Source of the DNA: Oscillospiraceae bacterium
GTDB taxonomy: Bacteria; Bacillota; Clostridia; Oscillospirales; Oscillospiraceae
NCBI GenBank assembly: GCA_017429835.1
Contig: JAFROD010000051.1
Span: 1 to 64,000, forward strand
Length of the DNA: 64,000 nucleotides
Reading direction: 5' to 3'
Shown: piece after piece, positions 43,341-51,630 of the stretch
Numbering within the stretch: position 1 is the stretch's first letter
Layout: each line of letters begins with the position of its first letter
Translations under genes and position numbers: made by a program
The notes under the pieces: generated by a model
What the model was told of the DNA's origin: nothing
The model's database searches: none
What the model saw: only the letters and a program-made list of their open reading frames with translations

Positions 43341-43511
43341 TCATTGATGTCGCGGCAGATAGTAGTCGTCCGCTTCACGGAAATACGGGCATACGCCCTT
43401 ATGAAAAGCCTGAATCCGATACCACTCGTCCTCGTCGATGTCCTTGGAGCAGAAGGATTCATCCGTCTCTTCGTCGTAATAATTGTTCCAGCAGTCCTCA
43501 CAGTTCGGCAT
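43341..43511 (-). CDS. Small Cys/acidic protein (DUF6472-like)
   Basis: A 56-residue product starting MPNCEDCWNNYYDEE, with ribosome site TAGGAGTG. It has four cysteines (4, 7, 21, 41) in the pattern CEDC ... FCSKDIDEDEW ... CPYF, matching a short clostridial family that I recall as DUF6472 (name from memory). It may bind a metal. Function unknown. The neighbouring longer open frames on both strands do not show this conserved pattern and are taken as shadows. It sits between the radical-SAM pair and galE. Confidence 0.8.
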   Translation of the reverse strand: MPNCEDCWNNYYDEETDESFCSKDIDEDEWYRIQAFHKGVCPYFREADDYYLPRHQ

Positions 43512-43522
43512 GGAAATCACTC

Positions 43523-44170
43523 CTAACGGAATACTTCGCCGTTCTCGTCATACACCTCGAGGCGGCGGTAACGGACAAAATCCGGCTTGTCCTGCGGTAA
43601 GTAACGTTCGATCGCCGCGGTCAGCAGCGCCGGATTGAGCGACGGATTCTGCGCGCTGATTCGCGCGGTCAGTATGATCTTATCGTCCTCGTTGGAAAGC
43701 TCCGTCTGATGGATCATCGGGCGGATATCCGTTTCCTCCATGCCGCGCTTCGTGCGCTTTTCCACGTACAAACCACCGCTGTTCAGCAACGCAGAGATGC
43801 GTCCGGCTGCGCCGTCGGGAACGCCGTGATCATACAGCATGGTCAGCGAAACGGCAAGCTCCGTCAGATACTTTGCCTTTCGGTCGCTCTCATAAACCCG
43901 CAGGACGCGCACGCCCTGCGGTAAAACCGCGTTCATGTCCTCCGGCGTGATCGCGATCTCGGCGTCCAGCTCATATTCCATGATCTCGCAGACGCTTTCC
44001 GTGCCGACGCTTAAGGGAAGCAGCATGGAAACGTAGGCGTGCGGCGTATAGCCCTGGGAATGGTGCAGAACGACGCCCGCTCTGCGGAACGCCCGCTGCA
44101 TCAGCCGCATGGTGTCCAGATGGGACATCCAGATCGCAGTCCCGGTCTTTTCAAACAGCATTCTACGCAT
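43523..44170 (-). CDS. TIGR03936-family radical-SAM-linked protein (DUF2344)
   Basis: 215 residues. The N-terminus TGTAIWMSHLDTMRLMQRAFRRAG and QGYTPHAYVSMLLPLSVGTES are the DUF2344 hallmark. The family has no assigned reaction and is nearly always next to a TIGR03960 radical-SAM protein, here overlapping it by 8 bases. In many genomes the pair precedes ribonuclease G and rplU, but not here. Confidence 0.9.
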   Translation of the reverse strand: MRRMLFEKTGTAIWMSHLDTMRLMQRAFRRAGVVLHHSQGYTPHAYVSMLLPLSVGTESVCEIMEYELDAEIAITPEDMNAVLPQGVRVLRVYESDRKAKYLTELAVSLTMLYDHGVPDGAAGRISALLNSGGLYVEKRTKRGMEETDIRPMIHQTELSNEDDKIILTARISAQNPSLNPALLTAAIERYLPQDKPDFVRYRRLEVYDENGEVFR

Positions 44171-45998
44171 CGCATTTGCCTCCCTTCAGAAGGCAGTTTG
44201 CGCCGCAGCCGCTGCATTGTTCTCTGCAGTCCGGCGTCGTTTCGTTGCGGTAGGCGCGTTCTCTTTCCTTCTTCAGAAACGCCGTGCTTACGCCGTCGGA
44301 GATCACGTCCCACGGCAGCAGCTCGTCGAGCCCGTAGCCGCGCGTCGTGTAGAAATCGGGGTCGATCCCGCAGGCGGCGAAGCTGTCCAGCCACGTCTGA
44401 TAGGAAAAGTATTCGTCCCAGCCGTCGAGCTTCGCGCCGCGGTTGACAGCTTCTTCCAAAACGGCGCAGAGCCTTCGGTCGCCGCGGGCAAGTACCGCTT
44501 CCAATCGGCTCAAGTCCGAGGCGTGCCAGTTGTATTCAATGCTCTTGGACGGCATATTGTCCTTCAGCAGCTTTTGGCGGCGCAGGTATTCCTCCGGCGT
44601 GATCTGCTTTTCCCACTGGAACGGCGTAAAGGGTTTCGGTACGAAATACGCTGTCGCGACGTGAATGCGCACGCCGCGTTTTTTATTGCTCGCGTGCTCG
44701 CGCCAAGTTTTCAAAATCTTATAGACCAGCTCTGCGATCCCGAGCACGTCCTCGTCCGTTTCCGTTGGCAGACCGAGCATAAAATAGAGCTTGACGTTGT
44801 TCCAACCGCCCTCAAAGGCAATAGAACAGGTTTCCAGGATTTCTTCCTCGGTCACGTTTTTATTGATCGCGTCGCGCAGACGCTGGGTTCCCGCCTCGGG
44901 CGCGAAGGTCAGTCCGCTCTTGCGTACCTGCTGCAGGCGCAGCATGAGCTCGCGGGAAAAATTATCCGCGCGCAGCGACGGCAGCGACAGGTTGATCTTG
45001 CGCGGCGTGCAGTAGTCCTGCATCTGTTGGGCGAGTTCAGGAAGATACTTATAATCCGAGGTGGATAAACTTGAGAGCGTGATCTCGTGACAGCCGGAGT
45101 TTTCCAGCAATTCGATCGCCTGTCTCAGCAGCAGCTCCGGCGAGCGCGGACGCACCGGACGGTAAGTAAAACCCGCCTGACAGAAGCGGCAACCGCGGAT
45201 GCAGCCGCGCATGACCTCCAAATTGGAGCGGTCATGCACGATCTCCGTATTCGGCACGATGATATCCGTCGGATACAGCGCGTCGTCCAGATTCTGCATA
45301 ATCCGCTTCGTGACGCGCTTCGGCGCGCCTTGCAGCGGCGTGATCGCCTGCAGCGTGCCGTCCGCATTGTATGTGTGTTCATAGAAGGACGGAACGTAGA
45401 TACCCTCCAACTTGCTGACCGCAAGCAGGAACGCTTCCTTGCTCCAGCCCTCGTGCTTCGCAGTGCGGTAGAGGGAAACGATCTCCTCTGTCAACTCCTC
45501 GCCCTCGCCGAGCGAAAAGAAGTCGATGAAATCCGCCAACGGCTCCGGATTATAGGCGCAGGCGCCGCCTACGAACACCACGTGCTCCAAGCCCTTTCGA
45601 TCCGCCGCTCTGCGCGGGATCCCGCCGAGATCGAGCATGTTCAGAACGTTCGTATAGCTCATCTCATAGCCGATCGAAAAGGCGATCATGTCAAATTTGG
45701 AAAGCGCGTCGCCGCTCTCAAGCGCATAGAGCGGCAAATGATTTTTGCGAAGCTCCTCCTCCATGTCGCCCCACGGCGTAAACACGCGCTCGCACCACAC
45801 GCCCTCCATGCGGTTCATCACCGCATAGAGAATGCGCATGCCGAGATTGGACATGCCGATCTCGTAAGTGTCCGGGAAGCAAAACGCAACCCGGACGTCT
45901 ACTTGTGCTTTATTCTTAACGGTCTGATTGTATTCTCCACCGACGTATCGCGCAGGCTTCTGCACCTTGGGGAGAATCCGCTCTAATGTTTCGTTCAT
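44163..45998 (-). CDS. TIGR03960-family radical SAM protein with B12-binding-like domain
   Basis: 611 residues. The N-terminal half (about 1-210) is a B12-binding-like Rossmann domain (AFCFPDTYEIGMSNLGMRIL, MIAFSIGYEMSYTNVLNML). The core has the radical-SAM cluster motif CIRGCRFCQAGF (CxxxCxxC), then LSSLSTSDY and LTFAPEAGTQRLRD. The C-terminus adds a cysteine-rich tail (DCREQCSGCGANCLLKGGKC) that could hold a second cluster. The substrate is unknown; a role in tRNA or rRNA modification has been proposed from gene context. It overlaps rfbA by 4 bases. Confidence 0.9.
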   Translation of the reverse strand: MNETLERILPKVQKPARYVGGEYNQTVKNKAQVDVRVAFCFPDTYEIGMSNLGMRILYAVMNRMEGVWCERVFTPWGDMEEELRKNHLPLYALESGDALSKFDMIAFSIGYEMSYTNVLNMLDLGGIPRRAADRKGLEHVVFVGGACAYNPEPLADFIDFFSLGEGEELTEEIVSLYRTAKHEGWSKEAFLLAVSKLEGIYVPSFYEHTYNADGTLQAITPLQGAPKRVTKRIMQNLDDALYPTDIIVPNTEIVHDRSNLEVMRGCIRGCRFCQAGFTYRPVRPRSPELLLRQAIELLENSGCHEITLSSLSTSDYKYLPELAQQMQDYCTPRKINLSLPSLRADNFSRELMLRLQQVRKSGLTFAPEAGTQRLRDAINKNVTEEEILETCSIAFEGGWNNVKLYFMLGLPTETDEDVLGIAELVYKILKTWREHASNKKRGVRIHVATAYFVPKPFTPFQWEKQITPEEYLRRQKLLKDNMPSKSIEYNWHASDLSRLEAVLARGDRRLCAVLEEAVNRGAKLDGWDEYFSYQTWLDSFAACGIDPDFYTTRGYGLDELLPWDVISDGVSTAFLKKERERAYRNETTPDCREQCSGCGANCLLKGGKCDA

Positions 45999-46864
45999 TT
46001 ACGATTAACCAGGTCAGTCAGATACTGACCGTATTCCGTCATTTTCAGTTCATTGCCGATCTTTAGCAGTTGTTCGTCATCAATAAAGCCCTGCTGCCAA
46101 GCGATCTCCTCCGGGCAGGCGATATAGAGCCCTTGCCGCGACTGCACCGCTTCAACGTATTGCGCGGCGTTCAGCATTCCCTCCGGCGTGCCGGTATCGA
46201 GCCAGGCCAGTCCCCTGCTGAAAAGCTGCACCGTCAGCTTGCCGCGCTTGAGGTATTCCTCGTTCAGAGACGTGATCTCCAGCTCGCCGCGCGCGGACGG
46301 CGTCAGCGTCTTCGCGTACTCGACCGCGTGTTCATCATAGAAATACAGACCGGGGACGGCATAGTGCGACTTCGGATGCTTTGGTTTCTCTTCGATGGAA
46401 ACGACGCGGTGATCCTTATCAAACTCCACCACGCCGTAGACGCTCGGATTCTTGACAGGATAGCCGAAGACCGTCGCGCCCTCCGTGCGCTGCGCCGCCT
46501 CTTTGACGTGCTCCTCCAGCTTGCCGCCGTAGAACATATTGTCGCCCAGCACGAGGCAGCAGCGATCACCTGCGATGAAGTCCTCCGCGATCAGGAAAGC
46601 GTCTGCAATCCCTCGCGCAACGTATTGAACGCCATATTCCACCCTGATACCGAACTGCGAGCCGTCGCCGAGCAGACGCTTGTACGCCTCTACGTCGGCG
46701 GGCGCGGTGATCAGCATGACCTCACGGATACCAGCCATCAATAGGACAGACAGCGGATAATATACCATCGGCTTGTCGTAGATCGGGATCAGCGGCTTGG
46801 AGACCGCTTTGGTCATCGGATACAGCCTGCTTCCCTTTCCGCCTGCAAGAATGATACCTTTCAT
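45995..46864 (-). CDS. rfbA: Glucose-1-phosphate thymidylyltransferase
   Basis: Makes dTDP-glucose from glucose-1-phosphate and dTTP, first step to dTDP-6-deoxysugars. Start at 46864 (MKGIILAGGKGSRLYP) with GGGAG upstream; 289 residues. The signature GGKGSRLYPMTKAVSKPL and LVLGDNMFYGG are intact. The partner rfbB lies 16 kb upstream in the same transcriptional run; rfbC and rfbD are not in the window. Confidence 0.96.
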   Translation of the reverse strand: MKGIILAGGKGSRLYPMTKAVSKPLIPIYDKPMVYYPLSVLLMAGIREVMLITAPADVEAYKRLLGDGSQFGIRVEYGVQYVARGIADAFLIAEDFIAGDRCCLVLGDNMFYGGKLEEHVKEAAQRTEGATVFGYPVKNPSVYGVVEFDKDHRVVSIEEKPKHPKSHYAVPGLYFYDEHAVEYAKTLTPSARGELEITSLNEEYLKRGKLTVQLFSRGLAWLDTGTPEGMLNAAQYVEAVQSRQGLYIACPEEIAWQQGFIDDEQLLKIGNELKMTEYGQYLTDLVNRK

Positions 46865-46878
46865 AAGACCGCTCCCTA

Positions 46879-47928
46879 TCAAGTATTATTAATTCGTTCA
46901 AGCTCCTGACGGACGTATTCCAGCGACAGCAGCTTTTCCTTCACCTGTTCGACGTTGAGATGCTCCGTATTGTTGCTGTTGAATTCGGAAAGGAGATTCC
47001 GTTCCACGTCGCCCTTCCGATAGTACTTATCGTAATTCAGATTGCGATTATCGCAGGGAACTCGATAGAATTTTCCGAGGTCCTCCGCGTGCGCGCATTC
47101 TTCGTTCGTCAGCAGCGTCTCATACATTTTCTCGCCGTGGCGGATGCCAATCACGCGGATCTCATGCCCGGGCGAAAAGAGACCGGTCACTGCCTTTGCC
47201 AACGTCTCAATGGTGCAGGCAGGCGCTTTCTGCACGAGGATATCGCCCGACGTGCCGTGTTCAAAGGCAAAGAGCACTAGATCGACCGCCTCGTCCAACG
47301 ACATGATGAATCTGGTCATGCGCGGCTCCGTGATCGTGATCGGCTCCCCTGCTTTGATCTGCTCGATCCAAAGCGGGATGACGCTGCCGCGCGAGCACAT
47401 GACGTTGCCGTAACGCGTGCAGCAGATTTTCGTCCGCTCCGGCGCGACCGTGCGGCTCTTTGCGACGATCACCTTCTCCATCATCGCCTTGGAAATGCCC
47501 ATGGCGTTGACGGGATACGCCGCCTTGTCAGTGGACAGGCAGATGATCGTCTTGACGCCCTCTTCGATCGCAGCCGTCAGAAGATTCTCCGTACCGAGCA
47601 CGTTCGTCCGAACCGCCTCGATTGGGAAGAATTCGCACGACGGCACCTGCTTCAGCGCAGCCGCGTGAAAAATATAGTCAACGCCGTGCAGGGCGTTTTT
47701 GATCGAAGACAGCTCGCGCACGTCGCCGATAAAGAACTTGATCTTCTCGGCAGCTTCCGGCATCTTCGTCTGGAATTCGTGCCGCATATCGTCCTGCTTT
47801 TTCTCGTCTCTGGAGAAAATTCGGATTTCGCCGATATCCGTATGTAAAAAGCGGTTCAGAACGGCGTTGCCGAACGAGCCGGTGCCGCCCGTGATCAAAA
47901 GCGTTTTGTTCTCAAAAATCGTACCCAT
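46879..47928 (-). CDS. UDP-N-acetylglucosamine 4,6-dehydratase-like (CapE/PseB type)
   Basis: 349 residues, an extended short-chain dehydrogenase with GGTGSFG (14-20) for NAD(P) binding. Sequence features (FSRDEKKQDDMRHEF, ALKQVPSCEFFPIEAVRTN, STDKAAYPVNAMGISKAMMEK) place it with inverting UDP-GlcNAc 4,6/5,6-dehydratases such as CapE, which start UDP-FucNAc or related pathways. At the usual YxxxK site it reads MGISK, with Met in place of Tyr, as I recall for CapE. Downstream enzymes (CapF, CapG) are not seen here. Confidence 0.88.
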   Translation of the reverse strand: MGTIFENKTLLITGGTGSFGNAVLNRFLHTDIGEIRIFSRDEKKQDDMRHEFQTKMPEAAEKIKFFIGDVRELSSIKNALHGVDYIFHAAALKQVPSCEFFPIEAVRTNVLGTENLLTAAIEEGVKTIICLSTDKAAYPVNAMGISKAMMEKVIVAKSRTVAPERTKICCTRYGNVMCSRGSVIPLWIEQIKAGEPITITEPRMTRFIMSLDEAVDLVLFAFEHGTSGDILVQKAPACTIETLAKAVTGLFSPGHEIRVIGIRHGEKMYETLLTNEECAHAEDLGKFYRVPCDNRNLNYDKYYRKGDVERNLLSEFNSNNTEHLNVEQVKEKLLSLEYVRQELERINNT

Positions 47929-47971
47929 ATGAAAGCCCCGTTCAATGATATGTTATATGATAAATTGTATT

Positions 47972-49105
47972 TTAAAATTGTTCCGGCAGGATGACCTTAG
48001 ACAGCCGTTTCAAAACACATCTGCCTTTGCGTTCTATCCATTCGCTCAACTGCTTTATACGAAACATCTTGAAGATAACCATTCTTATACGTCCGATGAC
48101 AGAGCCGATAAGCCAAATACAAATCGCTATACCAATGACAGAGAGAATCATAACAATCGGATGCAGGTCTGCAAGACGCTGAAAGCGGCCGTTGATGAAT
48201 AACTCGCGAATCTGCGGCTCCTCATGCAGCAGATATACGTCAAAGGAAACCGGCGCAAAAAACGCTACGACTTTTACCGTTATGGGCGGAAGTGATAGTT
48301 TTGCAAACAGCAGGAGTAAAAACAGCGCGCTCAGAACAATGGTCGGAGACGTGTATGCGAGCAGGTACCTTCCCCACTTTGGTTCGCTAAAAAAATGATT
48401 TGAAAGCGTTTCCATTCCGAATTTTGACAGCCAGGTAACCGCAACACAGAGCAGGTAGCCGAGAATGCAGGTTTTCTTTTGGAACGCATCCGCCACATTA
48501 TATTTTTTGATATACGCCCCGATCAGATACATCACAGCAAGCCAAAGGAAGCTGTAGCCGCTCAGCGTGCCGCTCATATCGCGCAGGAACAATGTCGGAA
48601 GCACGGAAAACACCAGAGCCATTGTGAAGAGCAGCTTCCGCATAGTTGATCTGTCCAATCGATCTAGGCAAGATTGAAACGGCATGAAGAAAAAGAGACA
48701 CATATACGCGGTAAAATACCAGTATGTGCCCAGCGGTCCGGGCAGAAACGCTTTCAGCACTTCCTTCCAGCTTACTGTATCCGGCATGACGAACTTCACT
48801 GTCACCGTGGTCAGAACAGTGTAAAAAGCAACCTGAATGCTGAGATTGATCAGATTCGCATATTTATGTTTCCGACCATACCCCACGTAGCCCGAAATCA
48901 AGGCATACACATTGACAGCGCAAAAACACGCAATATCCAGCAGCCATGCCAGTCCGTAGCGCATAGATAACGGCGCCGTTGCGTCGCGAACGCCGCCATG
49001 TCCAAGGACGTGCATGATCGGGATCATAATCATGGCAACAATGCGAAGCAGATCGATTCCATAGTTCCTGCTGTTTTCGGCTCCGTTCAGATGATGTGAT
49101 AGCAT
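47972..49105 (-). CDS. Acyltransferase family 3 membrane protein
   Basis: 377 residues with about 10 membrane segments. The N-terminal NYGIDLLRIVAMIMIPIMHV is the acyltransferase-3 signature with the conserved His in the first segment, and ends in a basic cytosolic tail. Such enzymes O-acetylate or otherwise acylate surface polysaccharides and lipids. It overlaps the upstream nucleotidyltransferase gene by 19 bases. The DNA is clearly AT-richer than the surroundings (a sampled line is 43% GC), suggesting recent transfer. Confidence 0.9.
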   Translation of the reverse strand: MLSHHLNGAENSRNYGIDLLRIVAMIMIPIMHVLGHGGVRDATAPLSMRYGLAWLLDIACFCAVNVYALISGYVGYGRKHKYANLINLSIQVAFYTVLTTVTVKFVMPDTVSWKEVLKAFLPGPLGTYWYFTAYMCLFFFMPFQSCLDRLDRSTMRKLLFTMALVFSVLPTLFLRDMSGTLSGYSFLWLAVMYLIGAYIKKYNVADAFQKKTCILGYLLCVAVTWLSKFGMETLSNHFFSEPKWGRYLLAYTSPTIVLSALFLLLLFAKLSLPPITVKVVAFFAPVSFDVYLLHEEPQIRELFINGRFQRLADLHPIVMILSVIGIAICIWLIGSVIGRIRMVIFKMFRIKQLSEWIERKGRCVLKRLSKVILPEQF

Positions 49106-50331
49106 TTCAGTAATTCCTCCCGGTTCCTGGCAATACGAATGCTTTCAGCCATGGAGTTATTCTCGTCAGCCTTTGTTTCATTTTTGTATTTCAGCAGGCG
49201 CTTTACCCATATAAGCGGCAATTTTGCAGGGTGTTCGTTCAGCTCCGGATAATCGCGCGCCAGAATTCGTTTCGGCGGGAACGCCCTGTAAAGCAAGCCC
49301 CTTTTCTTTCGGTTCCCTCTGCTAGCTGCAACAGCCTCCGCCGTCAGCGCGGCGGAATGATGCCGACTCATGGTCGAGCTGCCGTAGATGCCGGCGTCCA
49401 AAAGGTCACACAGCATCGGCTCTCGGTCTATGCCGATTTCATCCCAGCACGGCGGCAGCTGCAGAGCAATTCCCAAGTCCTGTTTTGCGATCGCAAAAAT
49501 TGCTGCAGCAAAATACAGCGCGCGTGCTTCCGAAAGCTTCGACATAAGACGCGCGTGGTCAATCTCGTTTCCGTAGACTTTCATCCACAGGCCGATGTCG
49601 CAGACCTGACGGATGCCGAAGCCGCTGCGGACAAAGTGCTTATATGCGTGCAGAATCAAATACAGCAGATGATCTTCCGGCGACATCGACAGGACGCTCC
49701 CTGCGCCGTTTTCTACGGAATACTGCTTTACGTGATCGAAGACGTCATCGAAAAAACGCTGTAAATCGCATATAGCACCGGACTCCGGCGAAAACAGCTT
49801 TTGATGCAGTTCAATATAAAGCGTGCTGTTCGGCTTTCTCCAGCCGATTTCGAAGTCCAACTCAGGAGCAGCGTTTTCGTTGCAAATCAGCCCCTCGTTC
49901 CGCAGTACGTCGCAGGCGCGCTTGAAATCGGCAGGCCGTACATAGAGGTCTTCGTCCGCACTCACCCGCAGATGACCTTTCGGCCAGACCGAGCGGCACA
50001 CGCAGCCCTTGACCACAAGCGCAGAAATTCCGGCCTCCCTCAGCTTTTCATAGACCTCCAGAAACTCGATTCCTCGCCGCGCCTGCTCCGTGACCTGCAT
50101 ACGCGCCATGCGCTTGTACTGTGCATACTCCTGCCAAGATTCCGCTTCCTCGTACCCGTGGAGCGAATCAATCACAAGCGGAAGCAGCTTGTGATCGGAA
50201 GACAGCCTCATCAGCTGCGAAAACTCATTATAGTTTCTCTCTCTTAAGCTGCCGCAGTTTCCGGAAAACCATGCTGCAAGTGTTTTTAACAGCAAATTAT
50301 TTCCCGGGTTTACATGCTGATTCGCATTCAT
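49087..50331 (-). CDS. Nucleotidyltransferase-fold protein (NTP_transf_5)
   Basis: 414 residues. The central part (about 120-200) has the SADEDLYVRPADFKRA segment, with paired acids on a strand as in the uncharacterised nucleotidyltransferase family PF14907, and VVKGCVCRSVWPKG just before it. Members often sit in capsule and peptide-modification loci, and no reaction is established. No signal or membrane segment. It follows thiolase by 48 bases. A transferase adding a nucleotide or phosphate to a glycan precursor is possible, but the sequence does not say. Confidence 0.75.
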   Translation of the reverse strand: MNANQHVNPGNNLLLKTLAAWFSGNCGSLRERNYNEFSQLMRLSSDHKLLPLVIDSLHGYEEAESWQEYAQYKRMARMQVTEQARRGIEFLEVYEKLREAGISALVVKGCVCRSVWPKGHLRVSADEDLYVRPADFKRACDVLRNEGLICNENAAPELDFEIGWRKPNSTLYIELHQKLFSPESGAICDLQRFFDDVFDHVKQYSVENGAGSVLSMSPEDHLLYLILHAYKHFVRSGFGIRQVCDIGLWMKVYGNEIDHARLMSKLSEARALYFAAAIFAIAKQDLGIALQLPPCWDEIGIDREPMLCDLLDAGIYGSSTMSRHHSAALTAEAVAASRGNRKKRGLLYRAFPPKRILARDYPELNEHPAKLPLIWVKRLLKYKNETKADENNSMAESIRIARNREELLKCYHII

Positions 50332-50379
50332 AACAACGCCTCGCGATATTCTCTGATACGATAAACATCTGTTTTCTGC

Positions 50380-51582
50380 TTACACGTCGTCAGGCTCCAT
50401 ACGAATCATTGTGGAGCAGCCCATGCCACCGCCGACGCAAAGCGTTGCAAGGCCTGTTTTTACGCCGCGCTTCTTCATTGCGTGAATCAGCGTTACCAGA
50501 ATTCGGCACCCTGACGCGCCGACCGGATGCCCCAGCGCGATCGCGCCGCCGTTGACGTTCAGCTTCTCACTCGCTATTCCAAGTTCACGCTTCACCGCGA
50601 GCGACTGCGCGGCAAAGGCCTCATTTGCCTCAAACAAATCGATTTCGTCAATTGTCATATTCATTTTCTTGAGGAGCTTTTCTGTGCTGGCGACCGGCCC
50701 GACGCCCATGATGGCAGGGTCGACGCCCGCCATCGCGCTGCCAAGCCACAGCGCCTGCGGTTTCAGCCCAAGCTCTCTCAGCATTCGCTCGGAAACCAAC
50801 ACGACTGCGGCAGCTCCGTCGTTGATGCCGGAGCTGTTGCCAGCCGTTACGAGTCCGTACGGCTTGAACGCCGGGCGCAGCTTCGCAAGCGCTTCCACAG
50901 TCGTTCCCGGACGAGGCCCATCGTCGGCTGCAACGGTAACAGCACCCTTTTTGCCTTGGATAACGATTGGAACGATTTCTTCCGAAAAGGCGCCGTCAGC
51001 CTGTGCCCGTTCCGCCTTATTCTGCGAGTCGACGGCAAACGCATCCATCTCCATGCGGCTGATGCCCCAGCGCTCCGCGACGTTCTCCGCCGTGAAGCCC
51101 ATGTGATAATCGTTGATCGCGTCCCAGAGCGCGTCGTTCACCATCGTGTCGATCAGCGGCGTGTTTATCATCGGGCTGCCCATACGGTAACCGAAGCGTC
51201 CCTGCGTCAACGCAAAGGGCGCCTGCGACATGCTTTCCGTACCGCCTGCCACAACAATATCGGCTTCCTCGGACTGAATCAGCCGCGCGGCCGCGTTGAC
51301 GGCTTCCAAGCCGGAGCCGCAAACGACGTTCAGCGTCTGCGCAGTCGACGTAAACGGAATGCCGGCTTTCAGCGCCGCCTGCCGCGCCACGTTCTGACCG
51401 AGCGCGGCTTGCAGTACGCAGCCCATATAGACGTGCTCCACACGGTCGGCGGGAATCTTTGCGCGAAGCAGAGCTTCCCGAATCACGGCAGCTCCCAAGT
51501 CCACCGCGGAAATGGAAGACAGAGCGCCGCCCATTTTTCCGATCGGCGTGCGGCAAGCGCCCAGAATATATACGTTTTTCAT
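50380..51582 (-). CDS. thlA: Acetyl-CoA acetyltransferase (thiolase)
   Basis: Condenses two acetyl-CoA to acetoacetyl-CoA. 400 residues, with active-site Cys88 (NVVCGSG), His in ALGHPVGASG and the second Cys in CVGGGMG. Ribosome site GGAGGGG. It is paired with hbd (48-base gap) as in butyrate pathways, yet crt, bcd and etf genes are absent and the flanking genes belong to surface polysaccharide synthesis. Either the two primary-metabolism genes were simply captured in this operon, or acetoacetyl/3-hydroxybutyryl-CoA serves as an acyl donor here. Confidence 0.95.
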   Translation of the reverse strand: MKNVYILGACRTPIGKMGGALSSISAVDLGAAVIREALLRAKIPADRVEHVYMGCVLQAALGQNVARQAALKAGIPFTSTAQTLNVVCGSGLEAVNAAARLIQSEEADIVVAGGTESMSQAPFALTQGRFGYRMGSPMINTPLIDTMVNDALWDAINDYHMGFTAENVAERWGISRMEMDAFAVDSQNKAERAQADGAFSEEIVPIVIQGKKGAVTVAADDGPRPGTTVEALAKLRPAFKPYGLVTAGNSSGINDGAAAVVLVSERMLRELGLKPQALWLGSAMAGVDPAIMGVGPVASTEKLLKKMNMTIDEIDLFEANEAFAAQSLAVKRELGIASEKLNVNGGAIALGHPVGASGCRILVTLIHAMKKRGVKTGLATLCVGGGMGCSTMIRMEPDDV

Positions 51583-51630
51583 AGAACCCCTCCGGTTTTG
51601 CCTGGAAAAGCAACAAATACCCGAATTCGC

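Noticed and set aside
43319..43501. Arg/Thr-rich 60-codon open frame overlapping the DUF6472-like gene
   Set aside because: Different frame of the same DNA with no ribosome site and no conserved pattern; the 43341-43511 frame is far better supported.
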